A DNA stretch of 64,000 nucleotides from Aurifilum marmelostoma (lineage: Eukaryota; Ascomycota; Sordariomycetes; Diaporthales; Cryphonectriaceae): positions 434,001 through 498,000 of the forward strand of contig JAMXSV010000018.1 of NCBI GenBank assembly GCA_027559495.1, in the 5' to 3' direction. The position numbers and the translations under genes are program-made. A model generated the notes under the pieces. It was not told where the DNA came from. It did not search any database and saw only the letters and a list, made by a program, of their open reading frames with translations. Positions 36,277 to 48,240 of the stretch are shown one piece after another (within the stretch, counting starts at the first letter, position 1; the number at the start of each line of letters is the position of its first letter).

Positions 36277-36823
36277 TTTCTATTGCCACACAGGAAGGAT
36301 TCTTGCCCTATGTGACAACAGATGTTTTTCCACGTGAAGAAGAGGGCGCTTGGCCGGAAACAAAAGACAGTTAATGGGTTGCGAGTTGCAGATGAGAAAC
36401 TCAAGGGGCTCATGATTGAACTTTTTTGTGGGGCCTCTGAGCACCCCACTAGAGATCGCAGTAGTGGCACCCTACCGCTCACTACCTAGCCCGCTGCCAA
36501 GTACCCTGTCGTACGCTGTCAGGCCAGCCAAGCCAGCACTGGGATTCTGAAAATTCACCCCAAGGAGATCGACTTTTAGCGCACTCGAGGCGGCCAAACT
36601 GTGGGGCCATCCATCTGCAGACAGGCTTGCACCTCAAAGCGACGTCAACTCACTCTCATTTCATGCTTCATAAGCTCACGAGCGTTGTCCTCAATACCGC
36701 CCTCTGGCACACTCCTCACTTCGCATCCGCTGTACATCTTGCGCACTTTCGACGTGTCTTGGGGCGGAAATCAGCATTCTACTATCGTTAAACAGATACA
36801 CGACCTCTACTGACTTGCCCATC
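36277..36823. promoter_or_regulatory. Divergent SGD1/SRP14 intergenic region
   Basis: 547 bp between divergent starts of two ribosome-linked genes (40S biogenesis and SRP). It should contain both promoters; I see no decisive motif. Confidence 0.5.
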
Positions 36824-37522
36824 ATGCCAGAGAGACATCTCTCTCACGATGAGGTCTGACCCCTCTATCTTTTGATCTCTTCCTGCGTGGACAGACACAA
36901 GGCCACTCCAGCTGACACTACGCTTTATAGTTCTTTAACAAGTTGGGGGAGCTCTTTACTTCTCGGAAGGGCAAGGATCACGGCTCAGTCTATCTGACCC
37001 AGAAACGACGTACGTTTCCATTCATCATCAATCCCGTTTCTCGTGGCCGCTGTCTTCCTACGACATCCATGCCTCCGCCTTGGCCACATGCAAGCGCACA
37101 TGAGGAACAACTACGCGCGGCCTGGCAAAGTCTGAAGAATTAAGACACACAAAAGACCCTGTCACTTTGCCAACAACCATGCTGACCAATGCTTTCCAGT
37201 TTCCTACAATCAGAGTGCCCCCGTTCCGAGCAAAGAGGACCCTCTCGCAGACATCTCCGCCGCCATCGCAGCCGAGCATAACTCGGATGCTACTCCCTCA
37301 ACCACCTACCCGGTCCTCGTGCGCGCCACGAATGGCAAGGCCGGCGACGACAGGAAAGCTGGTAGGCGTGTGAAGCTAGCGACGGTGGTGGACTCGGACG
37401 CGCTAGACGCTTTTTACGCGCGGTACGCTGAGATCTGCAAGGCAGGCATGATGGCGCTCAAGCCGAGGGACAGGAGCAAGAGGAAGACCAAGGGCAAGAA
37501 GAAGAAGGGCGCCCTGGCTTAG
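36824..37522 (+). CDS. SRP14: Signal recognition particle subunit SRP14
   Basis: Alu-domain protein of SRP that slows translation elongation while the ribosome docks at the ER. Exons 36824-36853 (30 nt), 36931-37009 and 37200-37522 give 143 aa. The protein starts MPERHLSHDE-FFNKLGELFTSRKGKDHGSVYLTQKR, the conserved SRP14 head, then an acidic insert, then LVRATNGKA and the core DSDALDAFYARYAEICKAGM. It ends in a Lys/Arg-rich tail (RSKRKTKGKKKKGALA) expected to bind SRP RNA. Introns are 77 and 190 bp with GTCTGA and GTACGT donors. The first coding exon is only ten codons. Confidence 0.93.
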
Positions 37523-37918
37523 GGGCAGAGACGGCGCGCTGGAAGGGGTTGAGAACTCTACTATTGACGTCGTCTCGTGGCCGTGAGAGCCTGGGACTCT
37601 CGTGGGGTCCGGTGTGCCCTCCTTGATATGACAAAAATTTTACTGAATTGTCGAGACCATGGTCGTCAACTGATGTGTATCCGCACAAATGGCTTGGAGG
37701 CTTGAGCTGCTTGACGACGAAGGCCAGTCAGTCGGCGAGCCGACCCATGGAGAGAAAACTGAATTTCAAGCGGGACAAAAAGCCAAGTTTGCAACGAAGA
37801 TAGTAGTCAGCTTGCAGAACAAAATGGTTCACGGCTATGAATCTGTTTACACACCGACGATTCGAGGCTCCCCCCAACGACTAAAAATACTCCATGCTCT
37901 TCATTGAGAATTCCAGGT
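37523..37918. other. Convergent 3' intergenic region
   Basis: 396 bp between SRP14 (+) and the small Cys-rich gene (-). Nothing recognised. Confidence 0.5.
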
Positions 37919-38137
37919 TTACTGGCACACATCCTCTTCTAGGCTCTCCAGGACCTCTCTGAGATTCCTACAGTCCCCACACTCTCCCTTCTCCGGTCGT
38001 CTCGCCACACCAACGTACATGACCAGGTTTTCCGGGCACCTCACCTGAGGATCGAAGCACTCGCAGCTGGCCAATTTTTGATGCGCCTCCCACCGTTTAC
38101 CACATGCCATACATCTGAGATAGTGAATTTCGCACAT
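37919..38137 (-). CDS. Small Cys-rich protein, putative zinc binder
   Basis: 72-aa ORF starting MCEIHYLRCMACGKRWEAH. Cysteines at 2, 9, 12, 25, 27, 34, 53, 56 and 71 include CxxC pairs (9/12 and 53/56) and His at 5 and 19, suggesting one or two metal sites. A head of the form MCEI(H)...C..CG is common among short uncharacterised Pezizomycotina proteins; this is family recollection, not a search. There is no signal peptide, so it is probably not a secreted Cys-rich effector. An in-frame extension upstream begins with a different ATG region (to 38191) but looks non-coding. The function is unknown. Confidence 0.6.
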   Translation of the reverse strand: MCEIHYLRCMACGKRWEAHQKLASCECFDPQVRCPENLVMYVGVARRPEKGECGDCRNLREVLESLEEDVCQ

Positions 38138-38207
38138 TATTTTCTGCTTGTTAATCGCTTGCCTGCCTTGCCTCCTGGTGTCCTTTGTCACCCTCCCTCT
38201 CCCCTCA

Positions 38208-38243
<36 letters not shown>

Positions 38244-39866
38244 CTCTGGCTTTGTGCGGAGGTAAGTCTATCTGCTTTGTTGACGTGCAGGCTGTGTAGG
38301 GCGTCACTGGTAGACTCAGCTCATGAGATATCAAATCCCAGACGTCTTGTGTCCTACAAGAGAAGAAACTGTGGTTCCGGCTTTGCTGGTCCGGATCCTT
38401 TATGGCCTGTATTGATGGCGCCGCAGAGACGGTAGTGAGGTTTGCCTCTCGCGTGCCTCAAATTCGACAGACACTGATAGAAGCTTTCCAGTCTGTGCCA
38501 ATATGTGAATAGATGGGACAAGAAGTGTTCACAGTCCACAGAAGCTCGCGTCAAGAATAACGGGAATTAGGGCAATCGCCCATTTAAACACTCGGACAGG
38601 CGGCATCCTATCCGCCTATGGACGAGAGCAGCTTAGAGCTTGGATGCTGCTTGTGTCAGGTCAAGAGGCATTGCACTGGCGCAGGGTACGGCTGAGTACC
38701 GCCAGACGTGAGGAGCGAGCAAGCAAACTAGCTGCCAGCGTTTGCGTTCGTTTCAGATTCCTGCGTCGGGAACCAAAACTCACGCAACTGTGACGGAAGA
38801 ATGTGGTCAGCGCGCGTCACGTTGACTCTAAAGACAATATCCCAATTACCAAGTACGATAACGAAACCGACCAACAGTGACAACCAGCGGCAGGAACATG
38901 TTCGGCCATCACGGCTCGGAAACTTGTGCGGCTTTCCGGCGTACGCCAGCAGGTCGATGGGTCACCCATTGCACGGAACCCAGAACGGTACATGTCTCTT
39001 GAGGCGCGTAGTAGGTACGTGTGAAGAGTGTTGCAAAAGCTGTCTGAACGCCCGCTATAGGTAGTGGTGTCATGATCTTCTCGTTGGGTATCATGTAAGC
39101 AATAACTTTTTTAGAGGTGTTCCTGGCGTGTCAACAGTCCGTATCCACAGCGCCATCACAGGTACAACTTGCTCACAGATCCCGAAGCCATCCGACATCT
39201 GATCCTCGCAGCTGCACATCTCAATAACATCAATCCCTAAAGCAGAATACCTGGTACGCCAGCGCTGGACCACAAATCGTGACAGGCCAACAACCAGTTC
39301 CAGACCCCATTGCCGGCGTTGTCGACACACTGAGGCCCACCGTGTCCGCTCCGTGCACAATCCTACGCAATCATATCACCACTTCAACCAGTTCACCGCA
39401 GAACCATATCCCTACGCCAGCCCTTCCACACCTCCGCGTCAAGGACAATCAGATGCTATTCGACAATCTAAAATAGTGCACGCCCGCGCCCCTCCACCTC
39501 CACAATACGAGTCTGACGTGTGACGGCCACGAGTGGCCGAACAGCCCGTTCTCGCTTGTCCATTCTCTTGTGTTGCCAGTTTCAAGTCGTCCACCCCTTT
39601 TACGTTCGCCGACGTGCATGAAGCACCGCCGATGACGATCGAGGGCCCATATTGCTTTTCCATTCGAATGACTGAGAAGATGAGATGAAATCGAAAGCGA
39701 TAGAAGAAAAGTAAAAGACGAATAAAGAAAAAGAAAACAATTAAACAACGTTGGGATGTAGGAATGAGTGTCACGAAAAAGGAGACGCCCGGTTCACTCG
39801 TCCGGTAATGCCCATGATGCACCTGCTGTTGCCAGTGGAAGCAGGGTCGTGGCAGCGGCGGAACGA
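38138..39866. other. Intergenic 1.7 kb
   Basis: Lies between the small Cys-rich gene and the 3' end of the Gbp2-like gene. It contains the TC repeat at 38212-38239. ORFs such as 39439-39822 (-) resemble nothing known. It should include the 3' UTR of the Gbp2-like gene. Confidence 0.5.
38212..38239. repeat. (TC)n microsatellite
   Basis: About fourteen TC units, immediately upstream of the small Cys-rich gene (start 38137, minus strand), where the transcript strand reads GA. Confidence 0.9.
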
Positions 39867-42800
39867 TTACATGATGTCGTTCTGCGTCAAGCCACTGTGA
39901 TCAGTCTCCATGGCGTCGGCACCGCCAGGCTGTAGGTATCGGACGTAGCTGAGACCCAGCTGGCGCCCACCATACTGATACCCCTGGAACTTAGAGATTG
40001 CGGTGTCAGCTGTCTCAGCAGAGTCGAAGCGGACGACACCAGTGCCTCGGGAGCGGCCACTTGGTTCGTACTGAATCTCTGCGCGTTTGACATCGCCAAT
40101 GGTGCTGAAGAGCTCGACGAGATCCTCGTTGCTTGTGGACCAGGGAAGCTGTGAAGCCAATTAGCGAAATACCCAGACAGGATACGATAAGCTCGTGCTG
40201 CTTACGTTGCGGACATAGATGGTCTCGCTCCTCTCGCCGTCGGCCGTGGCGAAGTCAGTGAAATCGTTGGGTGGGGCCGAGGAGGCAGCTTGGTGGCCTC
40301 CAAAACCAGCTCCACCACCACCTCCTCCGCCATAGCCACCCCGTCCGCCATAGCCGCCGCCGCCAGCGAAGCCACCGCGGCCTCCAAACCCACCACGACC
40401 TCCGAAACCCCCGCCGAATCCACCACGGCCACCGTAGCCCCCGCGGCCGCCGAAGCCACCTCCCATGTTGTTGGCGAAGCGGTCGATACGGACCTCAAGA
40501 ATTCGACCGTTCCAGTCGTAGCCGTTGAACTGCTGAATAGCATTGCGAGCATCATCAGGGCTCTCGAATACGACGATGCCAGAGCCCTTGGGTCGACCAT
40601 CAAGCGAAGCATGAACGTCGGCACGAATGACGCCGCCGACACGGGCTGGTTATATTTGAGATCAGCATTGAACGTATCAGTATATACGAGTCTGGCTGAA
40701 GCATCCAGTGACTTACCTGCCTGTCTGAACAAGTCCTTGACGTCTTGCCATCCGACAGTGTAGGGAAGCTGAGAGAAGTCATTAGCCACGCCGTGTCTAG
40801 ATGTCTCGAGAAGCTGAAGCCTACATTGGAGATATAGAGCTGTCGCTCATTACCGCCTCCGCCCATGGCACCACCGCCATAAGCGCCATTGGCATAGCCC
40901 ATGCCGCCGCCGCCGCCGCCGCCGCCGTACCCTCCTCGGCTGCCACCGGGGGCGTTGAATCGTGGTTCGGCCTCTCGATCCTGGGTCACCAAGCTCAGCA
41001 CAAATCCTATACCGATGCAGGGGGCATCAACCTTACCTCACGAACGTAGACGAGGCGGCCCATCAGGTTCTGGTTGCTCAGCGTCGCGACCGCATTCTGA
41101 GCTTGGTCTCTGGTAGCATATTCCACAATTCTGCAAGCAAGGACGTTAGCGATATCGACGAAAAGGGACCACGAGCCTGAGACTTACCCGCATCCCTACA
41201 ATTACCAGTGGACAACGTCCCAACCCGTCAATCCAACAGTTCCATCAAGAGTTGCCATAAGAGGGGAAACCGCAGGGAAGACAAAAAAATGAAACCAGCC
41301 AGAAGCTACGTGTAGACGCCCACCTTCGACATTCCATTTGGAAGTAGCAAGACATCGGCAAAGAGAACCTCTCCGGCTACAGCCACACACCCAGCCCGTT
41401 AGCATCCTGAACCCTGCTCAGCTCGCACCTTTCCCAGGAGAACCCACCCTGACGCATGAAATCTTTGAGGTGATGCCACTTGACGTCGTACGACAGGTTG
41501 CCGACGTAGACACGGCGGTCTTGTTGAGAGTTGTCCCTAATGCTACTCATCATTTGTTCTCGTGCCTGCGAACGATCCTCGTAGCCGCCCTGGTGTGGCT
41601 GCCTGTATCCTTGACCTGAACCCCCCGCGGGAGCGCCCTGACCAGTCATCGGACTGCGAGAACGGCGTTGTCTGGGGCTGCGAGAGCCGCTTCGGGGCGA
41701 TAGTGAACGGTGGCCGCGATTGTTGGAGCGACCAGGGCTCCGTGATCGACGACGAGATCGAGACCTCTCACGCTACCCGATTCTCTCGAATCAGCAAATG
41801 TCCAACCCAACCTGCGACTCGGTGGAGGGGTGCAGCCAATGGATTTGTAAGTGGCGGTGGTACAGCAAGGCCAGCCCAAACAGCGGCTGAGAATAAGATT
41901 CCCAGGAGCTTCATACAATCGGATCCGCCGGCTTCAAAATTGACGACATGGTCCAGTCATCTATTACTTGCACCTTTGGGTACCCTGATGGCCCGGCGGA
42001 GCTGCAGCTGGGCAATGTCGTCGAGCTGCGGGCCCAAGTCGAGCTTAAACACACGCAGAACTCGGGACGACCCAGCAAGCTAGCTCCGAAGGAGGGGGCA
42101 AGCATCATGACAAGGGCGAGAGAAGTGGAACAGGTAGGAAGTGGAGGTACTCACAGGACGGTAGGTATCGCCAGTATCAGCTGTGAGAGGACGTGTAAGT
42201 TAGAAGAATATTGAAAGGAGAGGCCGGTACCCAAGAAAGGAAGAAAAAGAGGAACACAAGCTCAGGAGGGTGGGAGGAACGCAGGTTGAGAAGAAGACGA
42301 GAGGGCGCGGAGGGAGTTGTAGACCAGGGGGGGGTCCCAAATTTGTAGGTTCTGTGGTAGAGAGCTGGTGGGAAGGTACACCCGGCTAGTGCAGGAATGA
42401 CCACACAAGCGAGTATGCACAAAAGGGGGGGGGGAGATGCGTGGGTGGCCTCATCGAGGCTGCCGCACAAAGAGCTGTAGGAGATAGTCCATCTCAAGGA
42501 CAGCAACGAGGTGAGACGCGCGGAATGGGAAGGGCTAGAGAAGGTAGCAGTACCCGCCCTGCCGCTCTCTGCAGTCCACAGAAACAGGGAAATACTACGA
42601 GGTACCGAAAAAAACGTAGTGTCGTAAATGCGAGGCAGGTCGACGCCAACGCAAGCACAAGGAGTCGGAATCGGAAGAGGCTGCATGAGCAGGGCAAAGA
42701 TGAGGTGCAGAGGAGGGGAGTATGGACCAGCAGGGAGGAGGGGGCAGGGAATGTGTGGCATGTGTGTGTGGTGCCCTGGTCCAGCCCAGCCAGCAGCTAC

Positions 42801-43083
42801 AAGCACTGGATGCAAGCTGTACTTGTACGTACTCTGTACGTTACAAGAGCCATGCAGGGCGGGCGGACGAGCAAGCGAGCATGCAGGCGGTCGGCGGACA
42901 GTGTGATGTATCGCCCCCCCGGTGAGTGGTCAGCTCTGCCGTGGTGACGGGTGCACACCAAAGAGAAGTAGGACCATGCGGGACGTACACTGTGTAGGTA
43001 GTGAGAGGCTCGAGAGGAGGGGGAGGGGGGAGGGGGAGGGGGGGGCCAAGCCATGAAGCCGTGGGAGAAAGCCACCTACCCAT
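39867..43083 (-). CDS. Three-RRM SR/RGG RNA-binding protein, Gbp2/Hrb1 type
   Basis: Poly(A)+ RNA-binding protein of the Gbp2/Hrb1 mRNA-export and quality-control type. Ten exons: 43083-43080, 42180-42155, 41772-41448, 41376-41324, 41195-41188, 41130-41037, 40980-40825, 40768-40717, 40645-40206 and 40148-39867, giving 479 aa. The N-terminus is an SR region (RPRERSRSRRRSRSPGRSNN). RRM1 is RRVYVGNLSYDVKW..SKGCGIVEYA; RRM2 is RQLYISNLPYTVGW..PKGSGIVVFE; a GGFGGRGGYGG-type linker follows; RRM3 is ETIYVRNLPWSTSNED..SRGTGVVRFD. Exon 5 is 8 nt and is needed for frame and for RNP1 of RRM1. Intron 1 is 899 bp and intron 2 is 382 bp; the others are 56-128 bp. The start exon ATGG with a GTAGGT donor is the least certain part. 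Confidence 0.88.
41188..41195 (-). other. 8-nt microexon of the Gbp2-like gene
   Basis: Transcript sequence GGATGCGG, flanked by TTGTAG and GTAAGT. It joins MSK to IVEYA as SK-GCG-IVEYA, completing RNP1 of RRM1. Skipping it shifts the frame and meets TGA at the end of the next exon. Confidence 0.75.
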
Positions 43084-43360
43084 TGTTAAGAGCGTCAGAT
43101 AAGTCTGCTCGGTGTTGTAGGGTTTACTCGAGCCTCAATTGACACGGCCAGGAGAACAATTGTTGCTCGGGCAGGAGGATCACGTCGGATCGTGTTGTTC
43201 CCGCTAGTATTGGTTTTTCCTCCTGCTGCTCTGGTGGCCGACAAATTCCCAGGTAGAGAGATGAGTAGTCCTGACACAGGTCGTAAGCAAAGGCTCCAAT
43301 GGCAGCGATGATCGCAGTCACCTCAGGCTAGAAGTTACACACGCAGGCAAAGGGGAATAT

Positions 43361-43390
43361 GTGTGTGTGTGTGTGTGTGCGCGCGCGCGT
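43361..43390. repeat. (GT)n(GC)n tract
   Basis: Alternating purine-pyrimidine run, GT units followed by GC units, about 30 bp. Such runs can adopt Z-DNA. It lies about 280 bp upstream of the proposed start codon of the Gbp2-like gene. Confidence 0.9.
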
Positions 43391-43906
43391 ACGTTGCGAT
43401 AGATGGTGTTCCTTGTTAACGCGCGATGACAGCGGAGGACGGCAGGGTGGTGCAACAAGACGCTGTGGTCGGGCTCGTGCAGTGTGTGGGTGAGAGGGTA
43501 AGTGAAGGTTTGTGGTGCTGGGGCCGGCGCCTGCTGGTGGTACCTGCAACCCCCCTCGCAGACCTTGAAATCCTGCAGCAGCAGAGCAGACTCAGGACGC
43601 AGAGCAGGGGACGTCAAAAGACAACACCAGGTCGCAGGGACAAGGTGGTGGGCAGAGAGAGCAGGTAGAGGGGACGTGTCTGGTCTGCAAATCTTCGTAC
43701 CAAGTACGACAAGGGAAAAGAGACCTAGGTCTGGCAAACACAAGCCGTGGCTGGCTGGTTGGGTGGCTCCGAGGGCCCACCTGGAGGTAAGCAGCGACTC
43801 CGGCCAGACTCTAGAGCCGCTTGTACCTGGCTTTTTCCCGCGTCTCCATTGGCGAAGATGGCGTGCAGAGAGGGTGGATGCCGGCAGGGTAGGGCCAGGG
43901 CAACAC

Positions 43907-43935
43907 GGGGCAGGGTAGGGCAGGGTAGGGCAGGG
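43907..43935 (+). repeat. Six-run G cluster, quadruplex-capable
   Basis: One GGGG and five GGG runs separated by two-base CA or TA loops, about 825 bp upstream of the Gbp2-like start codon. Confidence 0.8.
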
Positions 43936-46900
43936 CAGCCAAGAGGGGGGGGGAGGGGAACGGCAGAGGTTATGTGATCAAGATGAGAAGAGCTCGAGCT
44001 CCTTGGTGACGGCGTCTCCACAACACACAGCAGGGCGAACTGGTGGACGGAGTCCCCAGGTGGCAGCACGCAGGTAAGGGCCGGAAGGGAGGAAGTAGGG
44101 CTACCTTTGTTAGGAAGTCGAGGGCGCTGTTTGTCGTCTCGTGTCGTGCCCTGTCGGATCTTTTCACCGTTGTGTGATGGCGTTCTCAGCGTACAAGACA
44201 ATCAAGAGGAAGAGGGATCCTCTGCCGCGACGTCGAAGTTTGGGTTCAGGATGGTTGAGAATCAATCTCATACGAAGCGAGACCTGAGGTGCTCCAGATG
44301 CCTTGCCGAGGATGTCTCTGCTGGGCCCCGTGGGTGGAGGTGGAGGTGCCAGATGTGACCTGCGCAGGACGGGGAGCCAAGCAGCCGCGTCCGGAGCTTC
44401 CCAAGAGCTGTCACCTAGTGGCGTGTCGCGTTGTCTGCGCGTCTGAGCGGGTGCACGCGAGCGAGGTGGAGGGGTTCTGGGTCAGGGAGTGCGAGGTAAC
44501 GAAGTACACAGCGTCTGGTTGGGAGGGGGGGGAGGGAGGTATCGATGGGGACGGCAAGACGGCGCGGAATTTTCTCAATGGAGAGGAGAGAGCTCGAGGA
44601 AGCTGCTGTTGAGGCAGTTGACGGTGGGTCACCTGGCTGGCCCCTGCGTCACCACAGCTGATTGGTTGGACCCACCTGAGCCGGGGGTGAGGAGGCGGGG
44701 CCAAATGGGCCTGACGTTGGAGCAGGGGCGTCCAAGGTCCCCCAGCCTGCCAGCTTCCTTCCCGTAGGTGGTATATTATTCAAGGCTACTACCTACCTGC
44801 CCGAAGACCCCACCACACATCTTATCCGACGCAACAGCTGGCGTGACATGTTTCAACAGCACGCTCTTTTTAGATCAAAAGAGATTGCCATAATTATGGA
44901 ACTGACAGTACCATTATAATGGACCTATCGAGCCGTGTAAATTTTCCATCTCGTCTATATACGGATTGGCTCTTTTTCACGGGTCATTATGGAACTTGTC
45001 CTCGGAGATATGCAGCTGTCTACTAAATTCGTACCTACGACTTGGCTGCCCCAACATCCTGCCGCTCCTGCCATCAATGAAATTGTCCTTTTCACAATGT
45101 TTAAAATAGTCTCCAAGAAAGAAAAACAAAGAAGAAGAAAAAAAGCAAATCGGCACTGTATCGAGACGCCAGGGTTACATAGTACTTTACTTAAGTCACT
45201 GGTTGTATCAGTACTCCAGAGCAAGTCAACACTTCAATCCCTGTCGAGGCTGGAACCATCTCATGCAATAACACAGCACGGAGGGTGTCCTTCTTTCTTT
45301 TCTGGGCAAGGTAAATTACAGTAGTACTTCGAGCGACGGACCAATTATATTCTCGAGAGAGTGCAGCTGCATGGTAGGCTGCACTGTAGAGCCTGGCGCT
45401 GAAAGGAAACTGATCTGTCTGTGAAGCCGGAAGGATTTCACACTCCCAGCGATGGAAAATAAAAGTGCCCTGGCGATTGTATCTAGGCGACATATGACTA
45501 CATGAGATGTCGAGCCTGGGCGAATGTCACTAGAGGCCCTTCTGGTCATCAACTGAACTGTGCAGACGTCTCAGCAAAGATTCGGAGGATATGACAATCC
45601 AGACTGCCTCCATGTAACCCTGGCCCGTTGTGGGACATACCATGCCGCCGGGTTGCTGTCTACGAAGCAAGCAGTTGACTATTGGAAACTGAACTGTGAC
45701 ATGGCGCAACAAGCTGCATATACGCTCCCAGGGGATCCTTGATTTGTGTACCTCGTCGTTCCTCATTGCTCTCTGTGCGATGCGCAGAGTCTTGCGCGGG
45801 CTCCAGCCGTCCCACATTCCTGCTGCCCAACACTCGAGCTGGAGACCGACAAGGGCCCTCGACCGACAATGGGCGGCCAGGCGGCACAGCTGACCACCCA
45901 TCAGGACGGCCCAGAAGAGCGGAACGGCAGAAGCGTTGTGCAAATCAAAAAGTATTCCCTCAATGCTAGACAAAGAAAAACAGGTTTGCTCGACATCCGG
46001 AAGCGCTTGCTGGACAGAGACGGGCATTACGACAGCAGATCACCTCGGTGTCTGAAACTTGGCCAATGGAAGAGCGATATGTTACCATCTTGAGCGGTAC
46101 CGATACGTGGTCCCTTCGCCGGCCGCCCTGTGGAGGCCATGCCTAAGGCGCGGCTTCCGAGTGTCACACCGCATTCTTTCGAGCCAGGGCGCGACTGGAG
46201 GGCGTCATTGTGCTTTAAAATGGCAAGTAAATGCGAAGCATAGGCCTAGTGGGCGTCGTGATCGGTCGGCGGAAAAGCAAGTGGGATACAGCCACGGGGG
46301 TTTCCCGTGACCGCTCTGGTACACTGTGCGTATACCTTTGCTGGCTGACCGCCGTAGTAACGGGACTCGAGGTGAACAAGTGTATGACACCATTGATATG
46401 ACACATGTACTCGGAAGGCAGCGTGGGGTGTCCTTGAATTGTCACTTTGGTTTGCTTTTCCCTTGCTTCTGATTCCGCGTGGCGTGGAGTCTGGAGTGAC
46501 GTTCTGTCGGCAGGAATTTCGAACGATTCGTTCTGCAACCACGTTATCGTACGTCCCTGTGCAAGGCTGACCCATTAGAGAAAAACAAAAGATTGTATTG
46601 TACTCTGGACGAAAGTTTCCTGCAAGTTGTTCGTTAACAATTAAAAAGAAAAAGAAGAAGAAGAAGAGAAAAAAAAAGAGAACAGAAGGAGATGCGAAGC
46701 GGACATTGAACCTAGCCAGAGAGCACAGTATATTGAGCCCCGGAACTGACGGTAATGAACCAAAAGAATTGATGAAGAACCTGTTAAGAAAGCCCAGGAC
46801 AGAGTACAGTGTCGGAGCATGTGAGTTAACTCATGAGCTGCCATCTCTATATAGCGCAACTCATCCGCGAGGGGAAGCCAAGCAGCTCGCTTGTCTCAGG

Positions 46901-48225
46901 GGGAGAAGGTGTGTTCCAGTGACATCCTGGCAAACTGTGAGAAGGCTGTGAAGGAGGAAATAATTTTCGACCGAGAGTGGCACGACCGCTGCTCCGGGAG
47001 GTGCTGAGAAGCTCATAGTATAGCAATGCTCAACATCTTTCCGTCCGCCTATCATTTCCTGGAAAGGTACGTATGACTTCTTGATCCAAGAGAAGGCGGA
47101 TTTCGTCATAGCTGCGAAAGAGATGCCTGTCAGGACCGGACGAAGGCAAACTTGCAGCGCAATCACTCATGGACAGACGTCGCGATCGACGAACATAACG
47201 ATTACATAATTGAGCGAGGGGCTGGCCTCAAAAACCGGCCCCGATAATACTAGTTAGTGCAGCCCCCTAGCTCCCTCTGCGCATCAGTCTGCCAGGGAAG
47301 GAGAAAGTGGGGGGCTCCACCCATTCACTACTGAAAAGTACTGCATGGTACCAGAGTACGACTTGTGCACATTAGTATTCTACTTGGTATAGTGGCCTCC
47401 AATCTGGGGTCCAGACGTTCTTGACTCCACCCGGAATATACGCGGATCCTACCCCGATCTGCACACGCTTACAGGGCATCACAATCACGAACCCCTCCTC
47501 CAACGACGGCGACTCGATGCACGGCGACGGCAACAATTTCCGCGCGTGATGCAGTCCTATATCCGTTACTACGCGGCATGATTTATCGACTTTCATGTGT
47601 TCCCCGCGGCTTACACATAAATTTCTATGGAGACGGCACCCCAGCCTCCGAAAAGGAGGAGTGATGATTTCGCATCGCACTGGAATGCCCATTCATCGCT
47701 GTTGGCTGGCGCTCGCAGCCTGTCGCAACTCTTCAGAACCAACATTGTCGACAATGTCTTGTCGCACCGGTCTTCATGGCTGGGCAAAGCAGATCTATTC
47801 GTCATCTTCAATTTTCCTTTCCTTAAATTTGTTCTGGCGTTGGTCACAGATATAGTCCAGCGCGGGCACCCTAGCGCCTCTACAATTTCTATGGCGACCA
47901 GGATTTCTTCACCGGTGATCTGGAGTGAGCAGGATTAGGATCAGGATCACACCCTATCACGCTCTCTGAGTGGTCGTCACAACACTTTGTGGAGGGATCA
48001 AGCCTGCCGCCTTCAACCCTCCCGCGCATATTTCCTTCCACTGCTCCCCCCCCTTCGGCTACAGCTGGTGGAGCAGCAGTCACATTTCGAGCCCCTGGCT
48101 GTATCTTGCAGGAGACGGCCCTAAACATCACCACATCCACCGTATCTCTGCGTAGAGTTCTAACCGTTTATAGCACTACCAGGGAGGTATACCAGCGGTA
48201 AGATGTGCCGCCTACGTTGTTCCAA

Positions 48226-48240
48226 CGCGCGCGCGCACAT

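Noticed and set aside
41562..42083. 173-aa plus-strand ORF
   Set aside because: Antisense to the SR exon and intron 2 of the Gbp2-like gene.
42177..42815. 212-aa minus-strand ORF
   Set aside because: Lies within intron 1 of the Gbp2-like gene; Leu/Pro/Ser-rich from poly-C and CT stretches, with no plausible domain.
45530..46027. 165-aa minus-strand ORF
   Set aside because: Longest in the gene-poor block but without recognised motif, codon preference or supporting splice chain.
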